Positions 51,676 through 61,871 of a stretch of DNA of 64,000 nucleotides are shown here, one piece after another (the stretch's first letter is position 1; every line of letters starts with the position of its first letter). The stretch is from JBMOOG01 sp049324535. GTDB lineage: Bacteria; Pseudomonadota; Alphaproteobacteria; Rhodobacterales; Rhodobacteraceae. The stretch is from the NCBI GenBank assembly GCA_049324535.1, contig JBMOOG010000032.1, forward strand, positions 62,001 through 126,000, in the 5' to 3' direction. The notes beneath the pieces were generated by a model. It was not told where the DNA came from, searched no databases, and saw only the letters and a program-made list of their open reading frames with translations. A program made the translations under genes and the position numbers.

Positions 51676-53148
51676 ATGGGAATCGACGAGGCAAGGGTGC
51701 AGGAAGCGCGGGCGCTGGGCGCGGATCTGGCCGAGGTCCGGGCACGGATCCGGGCCGGGGCGGAGGGGCGCATGGCGCGCTGGCAGGGCTGGATCACCCG
51801 GCCCGATTTCGCGGCGTCGGCGCGCAACCTTGCGGACTATCTGGCGCTGCGCCATGCGGACCTGCGCCCGGTGCAGCCGCGGCTTGCGGCGCTCGGGCTG
51901 TCGTCGCTCGGGCGCTGCGAAGCCCATGTCGGCGCGACGCTCGACGCCACCCTTGCCGCGCTCGACCGGATCGCCGGCGCGGACGGGCCGGCGGATTTCC
52001 CCGATCCCGCCGCCTTCCAGCAGGGCCGCGCGCGGATCGAGGCCGCGCGCGACCGGATGTTCGGGGCGCGCGCCGACGGGCCCGAGACCCGGGTCATGGT
52101 CACGCTGCCGTCCGAGGCGGCGACCGATCCCGACCTGGTGTCGGCGCTGGTCGCCTCCGGGGCGGACTGCCTGCGCATCAACTGCGCCCATGACGACCCC
52201 GCGGCCTGGGCGGCGATGATCGGCGCCGCGCGGTCGGCCGCTGCGGCCGCCGGGCGCGAGGTGCCGGTCGCGATGGACCTCGGCGGCCCCAAGATCCGCA
52301 TCGTCTCGGTCAAGGGCGCCGCGCAGACCCGGCTGATGCCCGGCGACCGGTTCGCCCTTCTGGCCGGGGCCGGGCACGCGGGCAAGCGGCCCGCGGCCGT
52401 CCTCAGCCACCCCGAGGTGGTCGCGGCCCTCGTGCCGGGGCAGGCGGTCTGGATCAACGACGGCAAGCTGCGCGCCGAGGTGATCGAGACCGCGCCCGGC
52501 CGCGCCACGCTGCGCGTCACCGGCGCGCGCGCCAAGGGCGAGAGGCTGAAGCCCGAGAAGGGGGTGAACCTGCCCGGGTCGGACCTCACGATCCCGGCCC
52601 TGACCGACGAGGACCGGGCGCATCTGCCCTTCGTGCTTGACCATGCGCAGATGGTCGGCTTTTCCTTTGTCCAGACGGTCGAGGACGTGCGGGCGCTTCA
52701 GGCCGCGATCGAGGCGCATGGCGCGCCGATGCCGGCCATCGTGCTGAAGATCGAGACGCCCAAAGCCGTGCGCAACCTGCCCGATCTGATCGTGGCGGCG
52801 GCGGGACGGGGCCCGGCAGCGGTGATGATCGCGCGCGGCGATCTGGCGGTCGAGATCGGCTTCGAGCGGCTTTCCGAGATCCAGGAGGAGATCCTGTGGC
52901 TCTGCGAGGCCGCGCAGGTGGCGGTGATCTGGGCGACGCAGGTTCTGGAGGGCATGATCAAGGACGGCCAGGCCAGCCGCGCCGAGACGACGGATGCGGC
53001 GATGGGCCAGCGGGCCGAATGCGTGATGCTGAACAAGGGCCCGCATCTCGCCGAAGCGGTGGTCTTCCTGCGCTCGATCCTCGGCCGGATGGACCGGCAC
53101 ACCGGGAAGAAGACCCCCTATCTCGGGCCGCTCGGTGTCTGGCCGTAG
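51676..53148 (+). CDS. Atypical pyruvate kinase-like protein
   Basis: Protein of 490 residues. Residues 1 to about 130 form an alanine-rich N-terminal extension not found in classical pyruvate kinases. The barrel follows: M-V-T-L-P-S, L-R-I-N-C-A-H-D, A-M-D-L-G-G-P-K-I-R, K358-I-E in V-L-K-I-E-T-P, A-R-G-D-L-A-V-E-I-G, and A-T-Q-V-L-E-G-M-I-K. The usual C-terminal allosteric domain is missing, and the T-K-G-P and S-G-E-T-A motifs are altered (G-G-P-K, N-K-G-P). It could be a non-regulated pyruvate kinase or a phosphoryl-transfer enzyme with another substrate. Confidence 0.78.
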   Translation: MGIDEARVQEARALGADLAEVRARIRAGAEGRMARWQGWITRPDFAASARNLADYLALRHADLRPVQPRLAALGLSSLGRCEAHVGATLDATLAALDRIAGADGPADFPDPAAFQQGRARIEAARDRMFGARADGPETRVMVTLPSEAATDPDLVSALVASGADCLRINCAHDDPAAWAAMIGAARSAAAAAGREVPVAMDLGGPKIRIVSVKGAAQTRLMPGDRFALLAGAGHAGKRPAAVLSHPEVVAALVPGQAVWINDGKLRAEVIETAPGRATLRVTGARAKGERLKPEKGVNLPGSDLTIPALTDEDRAHLPFVLDHAQMVGFSFVQTVEDVRALQAAIEAHGAPMPAIVLKIETPKAVRNLPDLIVAAAGRGPAAVMIARGDLAVEIGFERLSEIQEEILWLCEAAQVAVIWATQVLEGMIKDGQASRAETTDAAMGQRAECVMLNKGPHLAEAVVFLRSILGRMDRHTGKKTPYLGPLGVWP

Positions 53149-53174
53149 GGCCGGCGTCGCGGGGACCGGGCGCG

Positions 53175-53602
53175 GCTAGGCCCGTGGCGGGGCCGCGTCC
53201 AGCACCCGTCCCGATGGCTTCGGTGCAGGATTCCCGCGCCGATCCGCGCAACCCACGGCAGCGCCGCCAGTGGCACCAGCGATCCGGCCTCCGGCAGGGT
53301 CAGGATGTCGGAAGGGCTGCGCAGCCGCCCGAGCGCGACGCCCGTGTTCACGCAGATCGCCGTGGCCCTCTGCATGCCGACGAAGATGGCCACGACGTAG
53401 CAGCGCAGCGGCATCGCGGTCCGGCCCCTGGCCAGACTGACCACGAAGAAGGGAATCGGCGGGACCAGCCGGAGCGAAAGCCGATAGCGCCACCCGTCGC
53501 GCGCAGGTCGTCGAGGTCCGACAGGCCGGCGCCGCGCGACAGGACGACGATCGGTGCGCCGATCGCGGCAAGCAGCGTCAGCGCGATGGCGACGCGCCAC
53601 AT
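53175..53602 (-). pseudogene. Broken TVP38/TMEM64-family membrane protein gene
   Basis: From ATG 53602 the frame gives a signal-anchor segment M-W-R-V-A-I-A-L-T-L-L-A-A-I-G, then L-S-D-L-D-D-L-R-A. In another frame a few bases on, Y-R-L-S-L-R-L-V-P-P-I-P-F-F-V-V and V-A-I-F-V-G-M can be read; these are the C-terminal part of TVP38 proteins. The middle helices (about 80-100 residues) are missing and the two parts are out of frame. A sequencing error could explain the frameshift but not the missing middle. Confidence 0.65.
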
Positions 53603-53851
53603 GCGCGGGCCGGATGCACGGGCCGGACGCACGGGCAGGGGGGGCGGGCAGGGGTCGGCGCGAGTCATCAGTCGGCGGGCATGGCCATGCGGTATGGCGC
53701 GCTTATCCCGGATGCGACCGCCGCGGACCAGACAATCGTTTCGCCCGGGGACGTCCCGCGAGGGGCAACCACTGACGAAAATGTTGTTGGATCGTCCGTG
53801 GCGGTCATCACTAGGATGACGGTCGGGATGACCGTCGTGCCGGACGGAGAG

Positions 53852-54652
53852 ATGACCGTCGTACACACCGCCGACACCGCCCTGGATCGCCTCGGCCGCT
53901 GGATGGCGCGCCGCTTGAACCGGCCGAGCGCCGGCTATCATCCCTACACGCCCTCGGACTACGAAAGCCTCTGCCGGACGCTCGAGCCGGGCGACGTGCT
54001 TCTGGTCGAGGGGCGCGAGAGGATCTCGAACGCGATCAAGTATCTGACGCAATCCACGTGGTCGCACGCGGCGATGTTCGTGGGCGACCGGATGCCCCAG
54101 CCCGAGGACGGGTCCGAGCGGCCCCGTCTCGTCGAGGTGACGATCGAGGCCGGCTGCACGGCTGTGCCACTGTCGAAATACGCGCGCTGCAACACGCGGA
54201 TCTGCCGGGCGCGGGGACTGGCACGGGCCGAGCGGCTGCAGGTCGTCGAATTCATGGTGGGCCGGATCGGGCTGCGTTACGACATGCGCAACATCCTCGA
54301 TCTTCTGCGCTATTTCTTTCCGACCCCGCCGGTGCCGGTGCGCTGGCGCCGCCGCATGATCGCCTTCGGCTCGGGCGATCCGACGCGGGCGATCTGTTCG
54401 TCGCTGATCGCGCAGGCCTATCAGTCGGTGGGCTTCCCGATCCTGCCGGAAATCTCGGTGGTCGAGGAAGGCGAGGGTTCGACCTATTCGCGGCGGGAGA
54501 TCTATCACATCCGCGACAGTGCGCTTTTTACGCCGCGCGATTTCGACCTGTCCCCCTGGTTCGAGATCGTGAAGCCGCCGCCCGGCGGCGGCATCGACTA
54601 TCGCAGCATTCCGTGGAGCCAGCCGGCCCCGCTCGGTGTGGACGGGAGTTAG
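53852..54652 (+). CDS. YiiX/YebB-like permuted NlpC/P60 peptidase
   Basis: About 266 residues. L-E-P-G-D-V-L-L-V-E-G near residue 45, S-T-W-S-H-A-A-M-F-V-G-D near residue 70, and C-S-S-L-I-A-Q-A-Y near residue 180 give the H and C residues of the permuted papain fold of YiiX-like lipid or peptide hydrolases. The start is unsure: ATG 53852 has GGAG only a few bases upstream; further in-frame codons at 53681, 53816 and 53828 exist, but that region has repetitive GATGACCGTCGT motifs and little coding character. It is convergent with puuD (4-base overlap). Confidence 0.8.
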   Translation: MTVVHTADTALDRLGRWMARRLNRPSAGYHPYTPSDYESLCRTLEPGDVLLVEGRERISNAIKYLTQSTWSHAAMFVGDRMPQPEDGSERPRLVEVTIEAGCTAVPLSKYARCNTRICRARGLARAERLQVVEFMVGRIGLRYDMRNILDLLRYFFPTPPVPVRWRRRMIAFGSGDPTRAICSSLIAQAYQSVGFPILPEISVVEEGEGSTYSRREIYHIRDSALFTPRDFDLSPWFEIVKPPPGGGIDYRSIPWSQPAPLGVDGS

Positions 54653-55884
54653 CCTCCGGTTGCCGCCCGGTACCAGTCGGCGATGGCCTGGCGTTCCTGC
54701 GGTTCGATGAACGAGACATTGCCCGGCGGCATGGCATGGGTGATGCCGGCCTGCAGGTAGATCTCGCGGGCATGGCGGGCGATGGCTTCGGGCGTGTCGA
54801 GAACCACCGCCTTCGGGGCGTGACGCATCCACTCCCAGCCGGGCTCCGCCGCGTGGCACATGGTGCAGCGGCCCATGACGATATCGGTCACTTCGGCAAA
54901 ACCCGGCGCCCCGGCAAGGCGCGTTTCGGCCGGGGTGAGGGCCGATGCGGAATCCCCGGCATCGGCCGGCGCCGGGGCGGGGATCGACGACAGCCAGACG
55001 ATCGCCACGAAGATGACCGCGGTGGCGGCCCAGGTCCACCAGGGGCTGCCGGCGCGCGAATGGCGCGAGTTGAACCAGTGGCGGATGGTGACGCCCATCA
55101 GGAACACGAGGCTGGCGATGACCCAGTTCCAGGGGCTCGCAAAGGCCAGCGGGTAGTGGTTCGACAGCATCAAGAAGATCACGGGCAGCGTCAGGTAGTT
55201 GTTATGGGTCGAGCGCTGCTTGGCGATCTTGCCGTATTTCGGGTCGGGCTTGCGGCCGGCGATCAGGTCGGCGACCACGATCTTCTGGTTCGGGATGATG
55301 ATCAGGAACACGTTGGCGGTCATGATCGTGGCGGTGAAGGCGCCGAGGTGAAGAAGCGCGGCGCGACCGGTGAAGACCTGCGTGTAGCCCCAGGCCATGA
55401 CGACCAGGATCACGTAAAGCCCGATCATCAGCCGGGTGTTGTCCTCGCCGAAGCGCGACTTGCAGATCCGGTCGTAGAGCACCCAGCCCAAGGCCAGCGA
55501 GCCCATCGAGATCAGGACTGCCTGCCAGACCGGCATGTCCCATTTCTCCGGGTCGATCAGGTAGAGGTCGGCGTGCAGGTAGTAGAGGAGCGCCAGCATG
55601 GCAAAGCCCGACAGCCAGGTCGCGTAGCTTTCCCATTTGAACCAGATCAGGTCGTCGGGCATGTGCGACGGCGCCACCAGATATTTCTGGATGTGATAGA
55701 AGCCGCCGCCGTGCACCTGCCATTCCTCGCCGTCCGCGCCGCTCGCCAGGTTGCGGTCGCGGTGCAGTCCGAGGTCGAGCGCGATGAAGTAGAAGGACGA
55801 CCCGATCCAGGCGATGGCGGTGATGACATGCAGCCAGCGCACCGCGAATTGCGCCCATTCGGACCAGATGGCGTAGTCGAGCAT
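54649..55884 (-). CDS. puuD: Urate hydroxylase PuuD (membrane protein with cytochrome c domain)
   Basis: Membrane urate oxidase of 411 residues that forms 5-hydroxyisourate. About eight transmembrane helices with several histidines (F-A-V-R-W-L-H-V near 20, H-N-N-Y-L-T-L-P-V-I-F near 230) are followed by a C-terminal cytochrome c domain with C340-T-M-C343-H344 and a later M-P-P-G axial methionine. Electrons are passed to the respiratory chain rather than making hydrogen peroxide. ATG 55884 is favoured over GTG 55893 (GGGAG 9-10 bases upstream). It is divergent from a LysR regulator and forms the head of a purine-degradation block. Confidence 0.94.
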   Translation of the reverse strand: MLDYAIWSEWAQFAVRWLHVITAIAWIGSSFYFIALDLGLHRDRNLASGADGEEWQVHGGGFYHIQKYLVAPSHMPDDLIWFKWESYATWLSGFAMLALLYYLHADLYLIDPEKWDMPVWQAVLISMGSLALGWVLYDRICKSRFGEDNTRLMIGLYVILVVMAWGYTQVFTGRAALLHLGAFTATIMTANVFLIIIPNQKIVVADLIAGRKPDPKYGKIAKQRSTHNNYLTLPVIFLMLSNHYPLAFASPWNWVIASLVFLMGVTIRHWFNSRHSRAGSPWWTWAATAVIFVAIVWLSSIPAPAPADAGDSASALTPAETRLAGAPGFAEVTDIVMGRCTMCHAAEPGWEWMRHAPKAVVLDTPEAIARHAREIYLQAGITHAMPPGNVSFIEPQERQAIADWYRAATGG

Positions 55885-56013
55885 CCCGCGCACTCCCTTG
55901 GCCGGTTTCGCATCAGGCTATACCGGCGGCGATTGTCCTGTTAATCCTGAGATTGCCCGAACACTTTCAAGTCACGCCAGAAAATGGGGATGGTCCGGGC
56001 GGGGGGAGGGCGC

Positions 56014-56967
56014 ATGTCCTACGTGAACAACCTGCGCATGTTCGTGCGTGTCTACGATCTGGGCAGCATGAGTGCGGCGGCGCGCGACCAGAGGGTGTCA
56101 CCGGCGGTGGCCTCGGCCCGGATCGCGGAACTGGAAAAGCACCTCGGCGTGCGGCTCTTCAACCGCACGACGCGCCGGCTTCAGCCCACGGGCAACGGCC
56201 GCATCTTCTACGAAGGCGCGCGCCGGGTGCTCGACGCGATCGACGAGGCCGAGGCCGCGGTGATGGATTCGACCCAGAACCTGCGCGGCTCGATCTTCGT
56301 GGCCGCGCCCCTCGGCATCGGGCGGCGGTTCATCGCGCCGCATGTGCCGGCCTTCAAGGACGAATACACGCAGATCGACGTCCGCATGCGCCTGTCGGAC
56401 CGCAACATCGATCTGGTGGCCGAGGGCATCGACCTGGCCTTCCATCTCGGCACGCCGGACGACAGCACGCTGAAGATGCGGGTGGTCGCCGACTGCCCGC
56501 GCATCCTGTGCGCCTCGCCGGGCTATGTGGCGCGTCGCGGCCACCCCGAGGACGGCCAAGCCCTGATCCGCGACGGGCACGACTGCCTGAGTCTGCGCTT
56601 TCCCGGGGCGCGCGAATTCCAGTGGACGCTCACCACGCCGGAGGGCGCGCGGCGGTTCGAGGTGACCGGCCCGTTCGAGACCGATGACGGCGACGTGCTG
56701 ACCGGCTGGGCGCTTGACGGGCGCGGCATCGTGATGAAGCCGATCTTCGAGGTGGCCGATCACCTGCGCACCGGCCGCCTGGTGCCGGTCGCCGAACGGA
56801 CGCCACCCCTGCCGGTGCAGCTCTCCTGCCTGACCCAGCACCGGCGGCTGCGCGACCCGAAGATCCGGCTCTTCACCGATTTCATCATCGCGCGCTGCCG
56901 GGCCGATCTGGCCCGCGAACTGATCGGGCTCGACCTGCCGGGCCCGGCGGCTCAGCTTCCGCGATAG
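56014..56967 (+). CDS. LysR-family transcriptional regulator
   Basis: Regulator of 317 residues with an N-terminal winged helix (F-V-R-V-Y-D-L-G-S-M-S-A-A-A-R-D-Q-R-V-S near residue 10, L-E-K-H-L-G-V-R-L-F-N-R-T-T-R-R) and a C-terminal ligand-binding domain. It is flanked by puuD and hiuH, so it may respond to a purine catabolite such as urate and control this cluster; this is inferred from position. ATG 56014 follows GGGGGGAGGG. Its end overlaps the end of hiuH by 16 bases. Confidence 0.9.
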   Translation: MSYVNNLRMFVRVYDLGSMSAAARDQRVSPAVASARIAELEKHLGVRLFNRTTRRLQPTGNGRIFYEGARRVLDAIDEAEAAVMDSTQNLRGSIFVAAPLGIGRRFIAPHVPAFKDEYTQIDVRMRLSDRNIDLVAEGIDLAFHLGTPDDSTLKMRVVADCPRILCASPGYVARRGHPEDGQALIRDGHDCLSLRFPGAREFQWTLTTPEGARRFEVTGPFETDDGDVLTGWALDGRGIVMKPIFEVADHLRTGRLVPVAERTPPLPVQLSCLTQHRRLRDPKIRLFTDFIIARCRADLARELIGLDLPGPAAQLPR

Positions 56968-57311
56968 GTCGAATAGCCGAAGGGCGACAGCAGCAGGGGC
57001 ACGTGATAGTGCGCCGCGCCGTCCTCGATGCCGAAGCGGATCGGCACGACATCGAGAAACAGGGGTTCGGCCCCGGCCTGGCCGGTGGCCCGCAGATAGT
57101 CGCCGGCGTGAAAGGTCAGCTCGTAGCGGCCGGGCTCCATCGCGCCCCTGGGCAGGATCGGGCTGTCGGTCCGGCCGTCGTCGTTGGTCGTCAGCGCGGC
57201 CAGGCGCACCGGACCGCCTTCGGTCAGCCGGTCCAGCGTGATCCGCAGCCCCGCGGCGGGGCAGCCTCGGGCCGTGTCCAGCACATGCGTCGTCAGATAG
57301 CCGTCGGCCAT
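56952..57311 (-). CDS. hiuH: 5-Hydroxyisourate hydrolase
   Basis: Transthyretin-like hydrolase of 119 residues that opens 5-hydroxyisourate to OHCU. It begins Y-L-T-T-H-V-L-D, with the first active-site His. R-Y-E-L-T-F-H-A-G-D-Y is near residue 65, H-Y-H-V-P-L-L-L-S-P-F-G-Y near residue 100, and it ends with the hallmark tetrapeptide Y-R-G-S. ATG 57311 with GGGAG upstream is chosen; a longer frame to 57410 lacks similarity. Confidence 0.95.
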   Translation of the reverse strand: MADGYLTTHVLDTARGCPAAGLRITLDRLTEGGPVRLAALTTNDDGRTDSPILPRGAMEPGRYELTFHAGDYLRATGQAGAEPLFLDVVPIRFGIEDGAAHYHVPLLLSPFGYSTYRGS

Positions 57312-57381
57312 GGCCCAGTCTCCCTGCATCGCGCCGACTATGGCAAAGCCCGCGCCGGATGCGACCCCCGATTCCGCCATG

Positions 57382-57432
57382 AAATCCTTTCGGGATTTTT
57401 TGATAAACATCGCGCGGGCTTGCGCCTAACAC
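57382..57432. promoter_or_regulatory. AT-rich control region between hiuH and puuE-uraD
   Basis: AAATCC (57382-57387) and GGATTT (57393-57398) are an inverted repeat followed by T-rich sequence and TTGATA (57400-57405), a possible -35 box for the plus-strand gene. It is the only clearly AT-rich stretch in this divergent region. No good -10 box was found, so the promoter is tentative. Confidence 0.35.
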
Positions 57433-57457
57433 TGTGTGCAGCGCCACGGAGGTCCCG

Positions 57458-58860
57458 ATGACCCGATATCCCCGCAACATGATCGGCTACGGCGCCAACC
57501 CGCCGGACGCGGCCTGGCCCGGTGGCGCGCGCATAGCGATCAGCCTCGTGCTGAACTACGAGGAAGGCGGCGAGAACTGCATTCTGCATGGCGATGCCGC
57601 CTCCGAGGCCTTCCTGAGCGAGATCGTCGGCGCCCAGCCCTGGCCCGGCCAGCGCCACTGGAACATGGAGTCGATCTACGACTACGGCGCCCGCGCGGGG
57701 TTCTGGCGCCTGCACCAACTGATGCGCGACCTGCCGGTGACGGTCTATGGCGTCGCCACCGCGCTCGCCCGCGCGCCCGAACAGGTCCGGGCGATGCAGG
57801 ACGCGGGCTGGGAGATCGCGAGCCACGGGCTGAAATGGGTCGAACACAAGGACATGCCCGAGGCCGAGGAGCGCGCCCAGATCGCCGAGGCGATCCGGCT
57901 GCACACCGAAGTGACCGGTGCGCGCCCGACCGGCTGGTACACGGGGCGCTGTTCGGTCAACACCGTGCGGCTCACGGCCGAGCAGGGTTTCGACTGGATT
58001 TCCGACACCTACGACGACGACCTGCCCTACTGGCTGAACCTGGACGGACGCGACCAGCTGGTGATCCCCTACACGCTCGACGCCAACGACATGCGCTTTG
58101 CCACGCCGCAGGGGTTCAACACCGGCGACGACTTCTTCCGCTACCTGAAGGACACCTTCGACGCGCTCTACGCCGAAGGTGCGGCCGGCGCCGCCCGGAT
58201 GATGTCGGTCGGGCTCCACTGCCGGCTGATCGGGCGTCCGGGCCGGGTGATGGGGCTGAAGCGGTTCCTCGACTATGCGAAGGGCCACGAAGGCGTCTGG
58301 TTCGCCCGCCGCATCGACATTGCCCGCCACTGGGCCGCAACGCACCCGCCGGCCCGCCACCCGATCCCGTCCAGAATGGACAAGGCCGAGTTCGTCGCGC
58401 GCTACGGCGGCATCTTCGAGCATTCGCCCTGGATCGCCGAACGCGCCTGGGAGGGCGAGCTTGGTCCGGTTCACGACACCGCGGCGGGGCTGCATTCCGC
58501 GCTCGCCCGCGCCTTCCGCCGCGCCAGCCGCGACGAGAGACTGGCCGTGCTGCGCGCCCACCCCGATCTGGCGGGCAAGCTCGCGCAGGCCCGGCGCCTC
58601 ACGGCAGAATCGACCTCCGAGCAGGCCTCGGCCGGGCTCGACGCGCTGACCGACGCCGAGCGCGCGGAGTTCACCCGCCTGAACACCGCCTATGTCGCCC
58701 GTCACGGCTTTCCCTTCATCATCGCGGTGCGCGACCACGACAAGGCCGGCATCCTGCGCGCCTTCCGCCGCCGGCTCGACCAACCCTCCGACGACGAATT
58801 CGCCGAGGCCTGCGCCCAGGTCGAACGCATCGCCGCCCTGCGCCTCAAGGACCTGCTGCC

Positions 58861-58864
<4 letters not shown>
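57458..58864 (+). CDS. puuE-uraD: Fused allantoinase PuuE - OHCU decarboxylase UraD
   Basis: Fusion of 468 residues. Residues 1 to about 300 are the polysaccharide-deacetylase-like allantoinase PuuE (M-I-G-Y-G-A-N-P-P, L-N-Y-E-E-G-G-E-N, and S-H-G-L-K-W near residue 120). Residues about 307-468 are OHCU decarboxylase UraD (F-V-A-R-Y-G-G-I-F-E-H-S-P-W, and R-A-H-P-D-L-A-G-K-L). The two domains catalyse successive steps: OHCU to (S)-allantoin, then to allantoate. ATG 57458 has GGAGG 5-6 bases upstream. The allE start overlaps its stop by 4 bases. Confidence 0.93.
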
Positions 58865-59703
<839 letters not shown>

Positions 59704-59713
59704 CCGGCCCTGG

Positions 59714-59773
59714 TTTCTTCTTCGGGCAAATACCCCCGGGGGTCCGGGGGCAGGCAGCCCCCGGCCGGCCGCG
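59714..59773 (+). repeat. Dispersed GC-rich repeat, copy 6, between allE and allA
   Basis: TTCTTCTTCGGGCAAATACC is followed by CCGGGGGTCCGGGGGCAG and GCCCCCGG arms. It fills the gap between allE and the ATG of allA at 59774 and leaves no Shine-Dalgarno sequence. The arms can form a stable hairpin. Confidence 0.8.
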
Positions 59774-60262
59774 ATGACCCGGACGCTGCGCCCCGAGCCG
59801 CTCAACGCCGCGGCCTTCGCGCCCTTCGGCGACGTGATCGAGGCCGCCGGCGCGCCCGACCGGCTGATCAACGCCGGGCTCTGCGGCCGCTGGCACGACC
59901 GCGCCCGTCTCGACTTCGCCTCGGGCCGGGCCGGCATCTCGGTCTTCGATGGCCGACCGGTGAGGCTGCCCCATCGCTTCGATCTGGTCGAGCGCCATCC
60001 GGAAGGCAGCCAGGCCTTCCTGCCGATGACGCGCAATCCCTTCCTCGTGATCGTGGCCCCGGACATGGACGGCGTCCCGGGCCGGCCGCGCGCCTTCCTC
60101 ACCGCGCCGGGGCAGGGCGTCAACATCCTGCGCAACACCTGGCACGGCGTGCTCACGCCTTTGGCGGAACCCGGCCTTTTTGCGGTCGTCGACCGCATCG
60201 GCGACGGGCCGAACCTTGAAGAATACCGCTACCCGTCCGACTGGACGGTGACGGCAGACTGA
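59774..60262 (+). CDS. allA: Ureidoglycolate lyase
   Basis: Cleaves ureidoglycolate to glyoxylate and urea, the last step of this route. The 162-residue cupin-like protein has F-A-P-F-G-D-V-I near residue 16, G-I-S-V-F near residue 53, L-V-E-R-H-P-E-G-S-Q-A-F near residue 72, and G-V-N-I-L-R-N-T-W-H-G-V-L near residue 115. It begins directly after repeat copy 6 without a ribosome-binding site, so translation may depend on coupling. Confidence 0.94.
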   Translation: MTRTLRPEPLNAAAFAPFGDVIEAAGAPDRLINAGLCGRWHDRARLDFASGRAGISVFDGRPVRLPHRFDLVERHPEGSQAFLPMTRNPFLVIVAPDMDGVPGRPRAFLTAPGQGVNILRNTWHGVLTPLAEPGLFAVVDRIGDGPNLEEYRYPSDWTVTAD

Positions 60263-60328
60263 ACCCGGACCGGCCAGAGGGGGCGCGGACGGACGGGCAG
60301 GACATGCGCCCCCGGGAGAGGGACCCCG

Positions 60329-61819
60329 ATGCCTGAAACGACCACACATCCGGTGGACGAGCTGCTGCCCGTCCCCAAGCTCGCCACACTCGGCCTCCAG
60401 CACGTGCTGGTGATGTACGCCGGCGCGATCGCGGTGCCGCTGATCGTCGGCCGCGCCCTGAAGCTCGAACCGCAGGACGTGGCCTTCCTGATCTCGGCCG
60501 ACCTCTTCGCCTGCGGTCTCGTCACGCTGATCCAGTCGCTGGGCGTCACGCAATGGTTCGGCGTCCGCCTGCCGGTGATGATGGGCGTGACCTTCGCCGC
60601 CGTCGGGCCGATGGTCGCCATCGCCAACGCGAATCCCGGCCCCGACGGCGCGCGGGCGATCTTCGGGGCGATCATCGCGGCCGGCCTCATCGCCATGCTT
60701 CTCGCCCCCCTGATGTCGAAGCTCCTGCGCTTCTTCCCGCCGGTCGTCACCGGCACCATCATCCTGGTGATCGGGGTGACGCTGATGCGGATCGGCATCA
60801 ACTGGGTCTTCGGCAACCCGGTCGGTCCGACCGCGCCCAGGCTCGTCGATCCGGCGCACAGGGACTGGCTCGCCTCGGTGCAGACGCTGATCGACGCCGG
60901 CGGCACCACGCTGGCGCCGATGCCCAAGGGTCTCTCGCTGGCCGCGACTGCGCCGAACCCGCTCTATGCGGCCCCCGGCAACATCGCCATCTCGGCGGTG
61001 GTGCTGGTGGCGATCCTCGTCATCGCCCGCTTCGGGCGCGGGTTTGTCGCCAACATCGCGGTGCTTCTGGGCATCGTCGTCGGCGGGGTTCTCGCGGCGC
61101 TTCTGGGCATGATGCATTTCGACAAGGTCGGGCAGGCGGGCTGGTTCGCGCTGATCCAGCCCTTCCACTTCGGGCTGCCGACCTTCGATCCGGTGATGAT
61201 CGTGACCATGGTGCTGGTGATGATCGTGGTGATGATCGAATCGACCGGCATGTTCCTTGCGCTCGGCGACATGACCGGGGTGACGATCACCCCCAGGCGG
61301 CTGGCCGCGGGCCTCCGGACCGACGGTCTGGGCACCGTCATCGGCGGGCTCTTCAACACCTTCCCCTACACCTCCTTCAGCCAGAACGTTGGCCTCGTCG
61401 GCGTCACCGGCATCAAGAGCCGGTTCATCTGCGTGGCGGGGGGTCTCATCCTGATCGTGCTCGGCCTCATCCCCAAGATGGGGGCGCTGGTCGAATCGCT
61501 GCCGACCGCCGTTCTTGGCGGCGCAGGGCTCGTCATGTTCGGGATGGTCGCGGCGACCGGGATCCGCATCCTCGCAGCCGGGGTCGATTTCGCGACGAAC
61601 CGCCACAACCTCTTCATCGTGGCCATCGCGCTCGGCTTCGGGATGATCCCGCTGGTCGCGCCCGAGTTCAAGATGTGGATGCCGCACGCGATCCACCCGC
61701 TGATCGAATCCGGCATCCTGCTGGCGACGGTCGCGGCGGTGGCGCTCAACGTCTGGTTCAACGGCGCCTCGGGCACGGCGCAGGACCTGCGCCGCGCGGC
61801 CGCGGTCGCGGACCACTGA
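60329..61819 (+). CDS. NCS2 family xanthine/urate permease
   Basis: Inner-membrane purine:cation symporter of 496 residues with about 12-14 hydrophobic segments. L-Q-H-V-L-V-M-Y has the first-helix Q-H. E-S-T-G-M-F-L-A-L-G-D and N-T-F-P-Y-T-S-F-S-Q-N-V-G-L are the xanthine/urate signature. Uptake of xanthine or urate fits the surrounding degradation genes. The start at 60329 has GGGAGAGGGA upstream, near a possible stem (60279-60286 with 60306-60313). Confidence 0.93.
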   Translation: MPETTTHPVDELLPVPKLATLGLQHVLVMYAGAIAVPLIVGRALKLEPQDVAFLISADLFACGLVTLIQSLGVTQWFGVRLPVMMGVTFAAVGPMVAIANANPGPDGARAIFGAIIAAGLIAMLLAPLMSKLLRFFPPVVTGTIILVIGVTLMRIGINWVFGNPVGPTAPRLVDPAHRDWLASVQTLIDAGGTTLAPMPKGLSLAATAPNPLYAAPGNIAISAVVLVAILVIARFGRGFVANIAVLLGIVVGGVLAALLGMMHFDKVGQAGWFALIQPFHFGLPTFDPVMIVTMVLVMIVVMIESTGMFLALGDMTGVTITPRRLAAGLRTDGLGTVIGGLFNTFPYTSFSQNVGLVGVTGIKSRFICVAGGLILIVLGLIPKMGALVESLPTAVLGGAGLVMFGMVAATGIRILAAGVDFATNRHNLFIVAIALGFGMIPLVAPEFKMWMPHAIHPLIESGILLATVAAVALNVWFNGASGTAQDLRRAAAVADH

Positions 61820-61871
61820 GCCTGACCTGGTGAATCGCGGGGGTCTCCGCCACGCGGGGGCCCCCTGCCTC

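Noticed and set aside
60279..60313. GGGGGCGC...GCGCCCCC stem before the permease as a purine riboswitch
   Set aside because: No conserved purine-riboswitch core or three-way junction is seen; a stem of this kind is common at this GC content.
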